A stretch of DNA of 64,000 nucleotides from Cocos nucifera. Taxonomy: Eukaryota; Streptophyta; Magnoliopsida; Arecales; Arecaceae. The translations under genes and the position numbers were made by a program. Positions 33,176 to 46,200 of the stretch are shown here, piece after piece. A model generated the notes under the pieces. It made no database searches. It saw only the letters and a program-made list of their open reading frames with translations, and was not told the DNA's origin. Where the stretch lies: contig QRFJ01000480.1 of assembly GCA_006176705.1 (NCBI GenBank), positions 331,103 through 395,102 on the forward strand, given 5' to 3'. Positions within the stretch are counted from its first letter, which is position 1. Every line of letters begins with the position of its first letter.

Positions 33176-33193
33176 ATGTTATATTCGTATTGA
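33176..33193 (+). promoter_or_regulatory. Short upstream ORF in the ACR 5' UTR
   Basis: ATGTTATATTCGTATTGA encodes five residues and ends 7 nt before the main ATG at 33201. It lies in the exon after the long 5' UTR intron, if the acceptor at 33157 is right. It could reduce translation from the main start. Confidence 0.45.
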
Positions 33194-33200
33194 CAGCATA

Positions 33201-35972
33201 ATGGAAGTTTGCTGCCCTTATTTTGATCCTGAATTTGAGAACCTTAATGAGAAGATATATGGACCAAGGTCAGTTACTTGGTCTCATCCCCTTAACAATC
33301 ATCCAAAGATATTCAGCTATGTTGGATACTAATGGTGAGTAAGATCCTATTGTTGCAGGGTTACTGTAGACAATGAATCTTGTGACAAATGCACAGTTGT
33401 GAAGGTAAGAAGATACAAGCATGAGGACTACTTAATTTGCTGAATGGTTGATTGATGAAATTGGTGCTTGTATTTTTTTAGGTGGATAGTCTCAACAAAC
33501 AAGGTCTTCTACTTGAAGTGGTTCAAGTGTTGAGTGACATGGATCTTTTTATTTCCAAGAGTTATATATCTTCTGATGCAGAATGGTTCATGGATGGTAT
33601 GTTGGCAATTTGATTTCTAACATTTATTAGGTTTATAAATAATATATCCATTTTATTTGAATTTTGATGCTATATTTGGTAAGTTCTGTTCTGTTTATCT
33701 GTCAGACTGGTCTAGGTCCAGACTTTGAATTTTGTTGGTTTTAAGTCAGATTTGGTCTATCACTGGTCTGGATCAGATCCAACCAGAGTAGGATACAAAG
33801 CCAATCAATTTGTCTCACGGAGAAAATCTGGACCCGAAACATTAATGTCTGTTGAAAACGAGACTTGAACTTATAAAATTCTGGTAGTGTAAATACCTAG
33901 CAAGTTGTGGCTTAATAAAGTATTATACAACCAGATCTAACATGCCAAAAAAAAAACTGATGTAAATGCAATATTGGGAACTGACTACGTTTTTATCTTC
34001 CTTGAGTTGCAGTCTTTCATGTGAAAGATCAGAGAGGTAATAAGGTTACAGACAAGAAGGTCATTACCTACATACAACAGGTCAGTTTAAACTTCACTCC
34101 CCTATCTCCCCTCAGCACGACACACCTCCATAATCATACATGCATGCACACATGGTTCTTACTTGATTCATGATCAAAAGCAAGCTGATCTGGGACAAGT
34201 AGCTTTTATCAAATGCCATCCTGTTGATGCATTGAAAGCCAATTAGTGCTTTCAACAATTTCTCATAATCCATAACCCGAGACTTTGGATTTATGGAAGA
34301 ATCTAAGCTTAAAAGACATGGTAAACTTTGGGTTTATGGAAGAATCTAAGTTTAACCATTCTGACAGTGCTATTTCTGTAAAATTAAGCCATCTTGTTTT
34401 CCTTCTTTCCATAGTTATGATTGCAGTGTGAACACAAGTCATGTATAACTTTATAGGCAATAGGTGCAAGGAGGGAGCTTCAAAACTCAGGCGAGATGAA
34501 AAAGTGCTTTGACAATACTGTTAGAACCGAATCTGGTAGCGATTGCACAGCCATAGAGATGATTGGTACTAACAGACCAGGACTTTTCTCAGAAATCTCA
34601 GCTGTCCTCGCCGAACAGAAGTGCAATGTTGTTGAAGCTCATGCATGGAGCCACAATGCTTGTCTTGCATGTGTAGCTTATGTTTCTGATGAGTCCACTT
34701 CAGCTTCCATTGACGACCCCAGTCGACTAGCCAATATTGAGGACCATCTCTCCACTATTCTTCGACCCACCACAATCGCAGATGATAATTGTAGGGGTGC
34801 AAAGACGCATTTTCTTGGTTGTGATAGCTCGATGAGTCGCATGGAGCGCCGACTACACCAGCTTATGTTAGCGAACCATGATTTTGATGGGCCACCAGGG
34901 CAAGTAAGCACATCATTTTCATCGATAAATATGGACCATGTTGAAGAGGGGAGAAGGACGGTTGTGTCAATCGACCGTTGTGCTGAGAAAGGATATTCTG
35001 TTGTGACTGTTGAGTGTATGGATCGACCAAAACTCATGTTTGACACTGTATGCACGCTTACAGACATGCAATATGTTATCTTCCATGCTTCTATTGCTTC
35101 TCATGGGCCTTTTGCCGATCAGGTATGTTTAACTGCATCTCATGGTGTTTTCTTAGGATTGGTTGTCATCAGCATAATGATTTTATAAGCTCATGCTTAT
35201 GGTGCTGAGTACATAGAGGAAGCCTTTTACTGCATTGTCAAATTCTTCCATCCTTTCATAGTTCTATCATGAGGACATATCTTCTGAATTTTAGGAAGTT
35301 GGTACTGAAACAGAGTGTTGCAGGAGTACTATATTCGGCACAAGGATGGATATATGCTGGATACTGAAGATGAAAGGCTGCGAGTTATCAAATGCTTGGA
35401 GGCTGCAATCGAGCGTAGAGTATGTGAGGTGAGCATCTCACATTGAATAAGCATCTAGAATTTAGTCATCAATTGTATATATTGGGCATACTTATGCTCT
35501 TCTAATCCATTGTTATCAATAGAATTCGTGGAATGAGCATGTTAAGATTCTGATATCGTGGAAATGTTTACCAATCTTTTACATGTTTCACATGCTATTG
35601 TTATTTTCTTCCATTGATCTCATTCTCTATCAGGGGGTCCGGTTAGAGTTATGTGCTGAAAATAGTGTTGGATTGCTCCCGAATGTCACCCGCATCCTCC
35701 GTGAGTATGGGCTCACCGTTGCTCGGGCCGATATTGCTACCGATGGGGAGAAGATAAAGAATGTATTCTACATTCAGGATATCTCCGGCAATAAGGTTGA
35801 TATGAGGCTCGTGGAGTTGATGAAGAGAGAGTTGCAGCCGCTGGCATTTCAGGTGAAGAATGAATTGCTGCTGCCACCGGATTATACCTCAATGGAGAGG
35901 GATAGTTTCTCGCTTGTTAGCCTGCTTAGGTCTCAGCTAGAGAGATTCTCCCACAGCTTCATCCCAATATGA
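33201..35972 (+). CDS. ACR: ACT-domain-repeat (ACR) protein, four ACT domains, 468 aa
   Basis: Seven coding exons: 33201-33268, 33359-33404, 33482-33596, 34013-34080, 34457-35122, 35324-35428 and 35634-35972. All have GT-AG borders and matching phases, giving 1407 nt. The product starts MEVCCPYFDPEFENL, the usual ACR N-terminus. ACT domains lie at about residues 37-95 (KVDSLNKQGLLLEVVQVL), 130-205 (EMIGTNRPGLFSEISAVLAE), 279-345 (VECMDRPKLMFDTVCTLTD) and 358-430 (LELCAENSVGLLPNVTRILR). ACT domains commonly bind amino acids; plant ACR proteins have no catalytic domain and are thought to sense amino-acid or nitrogen status. Start choice: the first ATG in the good frame; a 5-codon upstream ORF (33176-33193) ends 7 nt before it. 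Intact by eye; which ACR paralogue it is remains uncertain. Confidence 0.92.
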
Positions 35973-35999
35973 CAAAAAGAGAGAGAGGTGCTTGTCTGC

Positions 36000-38900
36000 C
36001 TTTATATACCGTCCATATATCTGAAGTTCCATAGGCTTGTATATATGTGAAGTTTTGCAGTTCAATCAAGCTTTTGTTCTTGCATCTATTTTTCTTCAAA
36101 ACTACTGAAATTATGTGCGAAAAAGAGTTGAAATTCTATCAGACAAGGAAATCAAGATCTAAGTTTTCTGTACACATTTTTTATGGGTATTGATTCACTT
36201 CTCAGATTCAGCTATACCACACTAACTGACTGGGATCGGGCATTCCATTTTGATCATGACCTTAGTTTCATTGTTCTCAGTTAATTTTTGTTTGCTTCTC
36301 AGTTTCAGCTAGATCTCACAACCAAGGACATTAGTGCATTCTAATATTCATTTTTCTTATTCTTTGTATCATGATACTGATGCTGCTACAGAAGTATAAG
36401 GTCATGTTAAGTTGCAGCTCTACAAATGGGAACGGCAGTTGTTTGTTTTTGAAGTCATTTGAATGATACGTGGATTGTTCATCTGGGTGTAGAAACCTGT
36501 GCGATCTCTTCGTCGTCCTCCTCCTTGGTGGACGGTAGGAGTAGAGGCCCGGAAGCAATGGGCGCAAAGCGTGCGTTTAGAAAATTTCTTAAAAAAAAAA
36601 AAAAAAAAAAGGTATTTTATTTAGTGAAAGAAAGGTTTGTATTTTGTTTGCTTGTTCGCATATAAGGATGCAATGAATCTAAACGGTCAATCTCACTTCC
36701 ATAAGAAATATGTCGCATGTTTCTTAACTGTGGCAAGTCAACAGCTGGTTGAGAACATGCCGTTGGAAATTTTAATTTAAAAAGATCTAAATTTTAAATG
36801 AAAACCTTTCCCCCTTTTTTAGATATTTCAAAACCTTTAGAACACTTTCCTTTTTAGTCCCACATCGGAAATATAATATGTGAAAAACACAGGTACCAAA
36901 CTACAAATAGAGAATGGACGAAAAGAAAAGAACAACTATATTTTCTGGATTTGTAGGGAAGAAAGGCAATCATGTATGATAAGCTTTACTTTTTGTGCTA
37001 AACATAGCATTTTCAAATTTACTTGTATCGACATTCAGAATCTATGCATGTTTTTTAAATATTTAACTAGAGATGGTCTCTTGCCAATGGTCCAATAGGC
37101 TCACTGCTCAAGAGGTTAGTCTATGTGTTCAAATGTTGCATACAATTAATCAAGTATATGCCTCTAGCTTTTAGATTATATCTCGGTATTTGTAAGTCTA
37201 ATGAAAGCTTACAATTATCTTTGCTTAAACAATTGAACAATCGATGATCTATCGATGCAGAAGACCACAATATGTCCCACAATAACATTGTCTATGTAAC
37301 ACATGGGTTTGGATTCTCGTTCAAGTCAAAGCTAAAATAATAACATTTTTAGATCTAATTATAGTTTACATGATTCGGGTGGACTTAGGACACTTTGAGT
37401 CAAGTTTGTCTATAAGTTTGCTTCAATGACCTGATGAAATTCGGTTTTCAAAAATTTGTTCTAATGACCTAATGGTGTTGATCCTACATGGTCAATGACT
37501 GAATTTAGCTTGACTCGTTTGTATCCGACTTGGTTATCATCATTTCCTAGAGAACCGCTCAACCAAAAGATGTAACTTACCAATCTTAGAAGACTTAATT
37601 CAATTTAATTTGGACATTTTAACTTTACAAGGAAAAACAATAGATTTTTTTAACTCGAATCAATCAGAACCATAATATGTGCTTTACTAGTCCAAACTAG
37701 AGCTAGAGATAAAATCCAATTTAACTATAAGAGGTCCTGCTTGAAAAAATCATGATCAAAATCCAATCTACGTGAGATCAAGCCATGTCAGGTTACCAAT
37801 ACTCTGCTTAAGTACAAAAAGAGAAGAGAAAATAAGAGAAAAGAAAAGAATATAGAGAGATTAAAATAGGTTCAAGTTGTATCTTTTATGCGGAAGAATG
37901 ATTGATCTTCATCCGCAAGATGAATCATTGGATCATGTTTTTCATAATTTTCAAACACTCCACTTTTCCGTTCTATTCACAGTATAGATCATGAAGCTGA
38001 TATCATGCTTGTACAAAGCAAGATCTAATGATTTATCTTATGAAAGAAGATCAGTCATTTTTTTTGGTAAGAAAAATATAACCGGAATCCAATTAAAATT
38101 GGCTCTCTCCTATTTGGATAGAGAGAGAGAAAGAGAAAAATTAATTATTTTAAAATTTTTAAATTTTTGTGGAGGTTTTATTTTTATCTTGAACTTAAAT
38201 TCATTACAATCAATTGATCAAACTTTTAAAATATTACAATTTCTTTCTTGACTACTACTTCCATCTAAAGATCGTAATGGAAATGTCACGTACCATCACA
38301 TGACATACAGTGGAAGTTAGTGTGGCATGAAACTAGTTGATGCCATAAACTTTTTCTCTTTTTTTCTCCTTTTTTAGCTAGGGTTTAATCACTTTCTTCC
38401 CCTTTTTCCTCATCTTCTAACTAGGGTTTTAAATCCGTCTTCCTCATTTTCCTCCTTTTCTAGCTAGAATTTATACTTTTCATTTTCTTTTATTTTCCTC
38501 CACCACTACATTTTCCAATACTCCCACTATTTGTATATCCTCTTCTAAATATTTAGAGAAAAGACAAGCATATGGGTTTAGCATGATTGAAGAAGTTTCA
38601 TAATTTTGATGGACTATTGTGTAAGAGAGATTTGTCTTCCATAGCATATACTCCATGAAAATTATTTACATCTCAAGGATCATGAAGGATGATGATGGTG
38701 ATAGATTTGATGGTGGTGGTGGAGGCAATATTGATGATGATGATGATTATGGTGGAGGCTTTAGAGTTGGTGATGATAAAAATGGAGATACCAATGATGA
38801 TGTAGAAGATGATGAGGTTTTAGAGGATGTAGTAGTAAAAAGAAAAGGATGCAGTAGAAAATAAAAATCTTAACTAAAAAAAGAGAAAAAAAAAAATTTA

Positions 38901-39300
38901 TAAAAATTTCATATAAATTATTTTATATGAAAATAATTTTTAATATATATCTTATAATAATACATGATTAATTTCATCACAGCCATTTGATGGAAATAGC
39001 AGTCAGAAAAAAATTATAATATGCCAGAAGTAGTTAGGGGGATAAAAATATTTTTTTTAAAAAAAAATTAAAAATTTAAAAATAATTGAGCAAAAAAAAA
39101 AAAAAATCTCCGGTCTAAGGGCACAGCGGAAATAAAAAATTATTTTAAATATTTTTTTCAGGGGTCACATTAAAAAAAAGAAAAGAGATTGCAGCCACCA
39201 ATAAAGACCGGTAAGCTATAAAAAGTTTAAGGTGATGTGGCTCCAACAAGGCTTGGCGGCGAATTAATATCCGAAGGGAAGGAAGACGGTTTGGGGTCAT
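36000..39300. other. Intergenic region between ACR and SMG7
   Basis: It holds the ACR 3' UTR and terminator side (no clear polyadenylation site chosen), an A-run at 36590-36610, AT-rich non-coding DNA, and a GAT/GGT-rich block at about 38690-38850 that gives an Asp/Gly-rich 69-aa frame resembling a microsatellite. A TAGTCCCACATCGG motif at about 36856, common in small plant LTR/TRIM elements, has no partner that I can find. Confidence 0.5.
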
Positions 39301-39365
39301 CCCGTGGCACGAGGTTGTTCTCTTTATTTTATTTCTATTTTTTATTTATAATACACATTATTTGC

Positions 39366-39537
39366 CTCCCCGTAAATTAAGGAAATAATAAATAAATATT
39401 TAATTTAATTATTTATACCAAGAAAATTATATGTAGGCTGTCCTTTACATTATCCTTCTCCTCGTAAATTAAGGAAATAATAAATAAATATTTAATCTAA
39501 TTATTATATCAAGAAAATTATATATAGGCGGTCCTTC
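39366..39537 (+). repeat. Tandem duplication (about 92 bp) in the SMG7 promoter
   Basis: Two copies of a segment starting CTCCYCGTAAATTAAGG and ending in AAAATTATATRTAGGCKGTCC lie at 39366 and 39458. The second copy ends about 30 bp upstream of the likely start region and contains TATATATAGG, which would make it the TATA-bearing copy. Confidence 0.85.
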
Positions 39538-39675
39538 GTCCGAGTGACCTTGTTTGACGGCAAGTTTGAGAGTGGGAGAAGGGCCCCTTCTTCTAGAGGA
39601 AAGGTCTCCTTTCTTCTCTTCCGCCCTCTCTCTCTCTCTCTTATTTTCTCCCTTCTTCATCGTTCTCGAAATCAG
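39520..39675 (+). promoter_or_regulatory. Likely SMG7 TATA box and 5' UTR exon
   Basis: TATATATAGG lies near 39522. A pyrimidine-rich leader with (CT)n (39626-39640) follows and ends at GAAATCAG (39675) before a GTGCGC donor. The leader would be joined to an exon from about 40217 (acceptor TTAAAGCAG) that carries the ATG at 40260. Confidence 0.5.
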
Positions 39676-40259
39676 GTGCGCCCTCCTGTTGGTTTTGATC
39701 GAGAAATCTGTCTTCTGATTTAATTTTGTCGTCTGCTGCGGTGTTTGGGGTTCGATTATGCGGGGATCTGTTGAATCCGGAAAAGTTCAACGGTGAGGGG
39801 GCTGGAATTGATCCTTTTTGTTCTGAATCGGGTTCGGTTTTTGGTTTTTAGGAATTTTCTCTCTTCGTTTGATGGTGGTGGAATAATTTAGGGTTAAGAC
39901 ATGGGATCTTGGCGAAAGATTGGTAGGAATTGGGGTGAGGGTTTAGAAAATACGGCAGCCTGTGGGTGGAGATTGGTTTCTAATTGTTTCCTTTAAACTG
40001 TATGATGCGGGAGTTGGGATTTCCTGAAAGTTTTAAATTGGAAAGGGAGGTGCGACAAAGAGACGTCTTATTGATGTTTATGGTTAAAGTTTTTTTTTTT
40101 TTAGTTTTTTTTTCAATAAATCCATTGTGCTATATTTTGAAGGATTTTATTTATGATGTTTATTGGGGAATTTTTTAGCTTATTATTGTCCGGAATCCGG
40201 ATGCATTTTAAAGCAGACTATATCTGTTGAAGGAAATTTTCACGATGCATGTTTGATGG

Positions 40260-43200
40260 ATGATGACTGTTCCAATGGATAACTCATTATCTCCCTCGTC
40301 AAGGGAGCTTGCACGACGCCTTTACAAGAAGGTATGCTGCTGTTCCTGATTTACTGGTCTTTAGTTTATTCTTTGTGTGTTTAGATATCTGTATAACTTC
40401 TAAGGTCACTTTAGCATTTGTGATGTCCGATTGTTGATCTGGATCCTGCCTTCTTATTTTATTTGTAATAAGATTTTTGTTCATGATGTTGCATGCATTT
40501 GACCACTTCCCGGTATCAAGTTGGTCATATTTTGGAATATTTGAAAGTTCAACAATATCAGCTGGTAGCTTTCTAAAAATAATTCTCATTGTGTTGATAA
40601 TGTAAAGATAGATAGTTCATTTATTAGCAATAGTCTATTACCATCTTTTTCCAATGGATAATATATATCGGGCATACTAGAGCATCATTGTGAAAAGCTG
40701 TACTTTTTGCTGTCCTTTGCATCTTTCATTATGTTGTTGTATTAATTGTTGTTTAATGATCCACTATATATGTTTAGCACTTCCGCTATTAGAATCAAGG
40801 TTCATTGTGCCATTACCGGGAGTCCAACCGGTTAGTTGGCTGCATGGTTTGGTACACCTCCTTGCTGGGTCCGTATCAACATAGCAGAGAGGGCGGGGGA
40901 GAGGGAGAATGGGGGGGAGGGGGAGAGAGAGAGGGAGGGCCACGGAGGTTGCTAGAGGTGCGGAGGGCCGGGGAAGGGTCTCCATCCTTTAGGCAATCGA
41001 AATAGAGGTCCATTAGGCCCCTATTTTTAAGCGAAGTCAATCCCAATGGACCCCTCTTTCAATCACCCAAAGGGTTGAGAACCTCCTTCGGCCCTCCATG
41101 GCCTTCGGTGACCCTCCCTCCCTTTCCCTCTCTCTTCCTCCCCCTCCCCCCCTCTCTCTCTTCTCCTTAGCCGATTTCTCATTTTAAATGCCGGAACCAT
41201 TCCAGTCTGCTACTGGCATGGCTCGAAACGCATTGAAGCAGATGGTTTGGGACGGTTTTGTTTTTCTTAAGTAGAATCAATGTTAGGATAAATAATATTG
41301 GCCATCCACTTTCTTGATTTTTGACAATATTGTTCAAGCACTTTGCTACTGGTTGGTTAATGTGCTATTCATGGTATTTCCTTCATTATTGATAGATATT
41401 TGTTAAGTCGTTGTTGCTTACTACATTTGGGAAAAATTACGTGCAACGTTATTAACTTTATTGCCTTCTACATGCGATAGAGGGGTTGGGCTGTAGATCA
41501 AAATTTTCATGCAGCAAGACACTTTCTTAAAAAGCTCCTTTCTGAATAGGTTTGATTTAATTTCTTCAAACAGGTTAATATGTTGGGAAACTCATTTGAA
41601 AATGGTTGAAGAAGAGAGGTAGGGGAATACAATAGATTATTGGTTCCTCCATTTTGGTTCCCCATCTGTGCCCCTTACCTATAAACATTATCTCTATATT
41701 TAGGACATATTAACCTCTTGTTTCCATGCCGAACTTCTTAACCATGAGTGGAGTGCTGAAGGCTCCTCTGATTGTATCAAGGTTTTGAGACAAAGATAGC
41801 CTAAATTCCACTCTTCGACACTATTGTTTAGCAAATTGTGTCAAGTGGAATAAAATGATATTTGGCTGATCTCACCTAGTTCCACTCTGACACTATTGTT
41901 TGGTTAATTCCACTCTTTGCTAATACATGAAGCAAAGGCACCACATTATTCGCTCATTTAGAAAGAAGGTTAAGGTGATCAAATAAAATGATATGTTAGC
42001 TGATATCATAAATCAAATAGGGGATTTGTCATCCGAGTATGTGTATTATAGTTGTGGCAAAGTGACAGGCCAGCTTACAATGCTATCATATTGTGTGCTG
42101 CAAAAGGTATCCTGCTGATACCTGCTGTGTATAATGAGTGCTATTTTCCTATCAGCTACTGGATGTGTATGAGTATGATATATTTTAATTTTTTGCTTCA
42201 CCAGGTGGATGAGTTCGACAGTGAATTACATTTCAACATCTTTTCCGTTGGTTTAGGTGGATTTAGATCAATCAACTAATCATTGTCTTTTTTGCCTTTA
42301 TGCCGCTAGTGAGATCGTTAATTTGATATTCTCAATTATTCTTTTCTTTGCTTATTATTATTCCTGTGTTTCTCATGATACTTTTCATTGATCGTATGCT
42401 TTTCATTCCTATTTCTTTTTTGAATTAGATCAAGCATATAAGCGTGCATTTCATTAACATAACATGCTTGATGGAGAATAATTATATATTCATGGACCAT
42501 ATGGATGCTAGTCTTAGATTTGTACACTATGTACAAAAGAAAAGGAAAGAGATTAATTAATGTCCAAAGATAAGATGCTAGAATTTAAAAATAAAAAAAA
42601 TGTTAGATCTTTTTGGGATAAATTAATGAAGAAGGGAAATCAGAATCCAAGAATAGAATCAAGTAAGATGTTGGACCAATTGGTTAACTGTACTAAGAAG
42701 GTAGCTAAAGATGTTATTGGAGTCTCAAAAGGGAAAGGACGTACAAATAAAAAGACTTGGTGGTGGATTAATGAGGTACAAGAGGCAATTAGAACAAAAT
42801 TGATGTGATTTGAACAAAGATATAAGGAGGCTAAAAAAAATGCAAAAATACTAGTTGGGCTAAACATGTAAGCATATGATAATTTGTATGGTAGAGATTT
42901 AAAAATAGCTGAGGCTAGAGCGAGGAAATCTAAAAACTTGATTAAATTAGATGTCTTAAAAGTGAGGAAGGATGGGATAATTAAAGAAAGATGACTGTGT
43001 TATTTTGAGAAATTGTTAAATGAGGATTCTACTAAAGAAATCTTCTTTAAAGAAGTAAAATTATAGAGGAGTCATGGTTCCATTCATCCAATTCATAAAA
43101 CTAAACTAGAGATATATTTGAAAAGAATTCAAAATGGTAAGATTATGGCCTGATAAAATGCCAATTGACATTTAGAGAAATCATGGGATATATTGGGTTA

Positions 43201-46200
43201 AATTGGCTTGCTTATTTAATAAAATATTAAAATCAAGAATATGCTAGATGTTGGGAAAAGTATTATAGTGCCTACCTATAAGAATGAAGGTGATGTACAA
43301 AATTGTTTTAATTATTGGAGAACTAAGTTTATGAGTCACTCTATGAAGTTATAGCAAAGGGTAATTGAACAAAGACTAAACAATAATAATTATTTCAGAT
43401 GACAAATTTGGATTTATGTATGAAAGATCAACAATCAAGGCTATCATTTTACTTAGATAATTCTTGGAAAATCATAGGAAAAAGAAAAAAGTCGACTCAT
43501 AGTCTTAATTGACTGAGAAAATGCTTATGATAGGATGTCAAGAAAAGTAATTTGGTGGCTTCAAGAAACACAAGGGTCTACATAAATGGTATAATGAAAT
43601 AGTTGAGAACATATATGATGGAATATTGACAAGTGTTAGAAGTTGCTGCAGTACAACAAGTGTATTTTCAGTTACCATATGCTTGCATCGAAGATTAGCA
43701 AGCCCATATCCTTTTGCACTAATTATGGATGAACTTACCACTAATATTCAGGAAGATGTATCATGGTGTATATTATTTGCAGACGGTAAAGTACTAATTG
43801 ATGAAAAGGGAATAACGTCAAATATTGAATTGGACTTATGAAGGAAAAAATATTATAGGACAAGAGCTTAAAGATTAGTAGAATAATGTAAATTTGGTGA
43901 GAGTGGAAATGAAGATATGATATCAATTAACATTGATGACCAAAAGATGTCACAAAGTAATCATTTTCATTACTTAAGATCTATTATACAAAATAATGGG
44001 GGATAGACAAAGATATATTCCAGTAAATTAGAGCTAGTTGGATGAACTAGAGAGGTATATCTGGAATATTAGGTGATGGGCACATATCTTGGAAACTTAA
44101 AGGAAAATTTTATAAAGCAACGGTGAGTCATGTCATGTCATATGACTTAGATTGCTGGGTAATAAAGAAATACATTAAAACAAGTTGGGCATAGCAGAAA
44201 TAAGAATGCTATGATGGATGTGTTGTAAAACCAGAAACAGAAAGAATAAAATAAGAAGTGAATATATTAGAAAAGCTGTAGGATTTGCACAAACTAAGGA
44301 CAAAAAGTGATGGAAAATTGATTGAGATGGTATGGATATGTGCAATAGAGACTGAAGGAGACACATATAAGGAGAGGTACTTTGGTTTGTGCTGAAGCTG
44401 GTAAGAAAAGAATTGGAAGATCTAAGGTGACACGGATGGATATTGTAAGGAAGGGAAAAACCTATAGTAACATCAGAGGTGACCCTAAACAGAAATATGG
44501 AGGATCCATAAAGTCAACCCTAGATGGTTGTAAAGGCTAGATGGTCATGGTTATGGTTATGATGCACCCTACCCACGTTCCACCAGTACCACGCCAAATG
44601 ACTATCTTGTTCTACTTATTATAGCAATCTAGTATGGTTGGCATCCTAGTGCATCAGTTTCGTCGAACCATTTTGTTGACATTGCATAAATGCAACTCCA
44701 AGTATCTTACTAATTTGGCATCATTTGTATTGTCGCTGGCCAGGCAATAAATGTATGTGGTGCATATTATATATCTGTGCTTAAATTCAGTTATCTCTGT
44801 GCATATTTTGTTACTCATTTGATAATTTTATTAGTTAATAGCTTCTTATTTTCTTTGTAGATTCAACATTTTTATCATTTATTGAAAGTTTTTGCTGCAT
44901 GATTTTTATATTCCTCTTATCTGCTATGATGCTTGTAATATTTATGATGCTCTTCTATGAATAATATGGTTACACAATGCCTCAAATTTTATTTGCACTA
45001 GGCTTATGCATGGCTAGGGGCATTTGGTCCCCTTTCTTTTGAACTTAATGTGTGATGTATGATAATCTAAGTTTCTTATGTAGAATATTGAATTGGAGAA
45101 TGGACTACGGAAATCAGCACAGTCAAAGGTTCCTTCAGACCCCAATATATGGCTCCAAATGCGTGAGAACTATGAGGCCATGATACTGGAAGATCCTGAT
45201 TTTTCTGAAAAGCATGAGGTAGAGTATGCTCTTTGGCAATTGCACTACAGGAGAATTGAGGAGTTCAGGACACACATCAATGCTGCAGCATCTGCTGGAT
45301 CTAATGCTGGAAAGAGTCTTGCTCGGCCTGATCGAATTAAGAGAATCCGTTCTGTTTTTAAAACCTTTCTTTCAGAAGCAACTGGGTTTTATCATGACCT
45401 GATACTGAAAATCAGTTCAAAATATGGCCTGCCTTTAGGTTACTTCTCTGAGGGCCCTGAGAATCGTTATATTCCAATGAAAGATGAAAAGAAATCAGCT
45501 GAGATGAAAAAAGGGTTGATGTCTTGTCACCGCTGTCTGATTTATTTGGGAGATCTTGCTCGTTACAAAGGACTGTATGGGGAGGGAGACTCTGTTAGTC
45601 GTGATTATGCAGCTGCTTCTAGTTATTATATGCAGGCAGCTTCTCTTTGTCCTTCAAGTGGCAATCCACATCATCAGGTTCAATTCTAATCACTTTGTTG
45701 ATTTTAGATTTGACTGCAGTATTATTTTTGTGTTGGATTAATATAAATGGTTACTGTATCATGTATTTATGTGATTTTAGTTAACTTTCCTAATATGTGG
45801 ATAAATATCATATTTGCCAGCTTGCGATATTGGCATCATACTCAGGTGATGATTTGGTAGCAGTCTACCGATACTTTCGGAGTTTGGCAGTGGATAATGC
45901 TTTTCCAACAGCAAGGGACAACTTAGTTATTGCATTTGAGAAGGTTGGTGTATTATTTCTATGCAACCAACTTAAAGAAATGCTCTATATAACTGTGCTG
46001 TCTGCAATGTCTTTCTGATTATGTATGCTTCTGTGAATCACTCTGCTTTGCATGCTTCAACTATCACAATTTCAAATCCTGTATTGTTTTGTAATTTGAC
46101 TGTCAAATATACTTTCAATGCTGCAGTTATAGATCATTTAATGGACAAATTGTGCATGTGCTGACCTTGAGCTTTTCATTGTAACTGCAAGGCAGATGCT

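Noticed and set aside
38655..38864. Asp/Gly-rich 69-aa ORF
   Set aside because: It is a GAT/GGT microsatellite-like stretch with no homologous protein that I recognise.
43538..43926. Minus-strand ORFs within SMG7 intron 1
   Set aside because: They are antisense shadows of the LINE reverse transcriptase on +.
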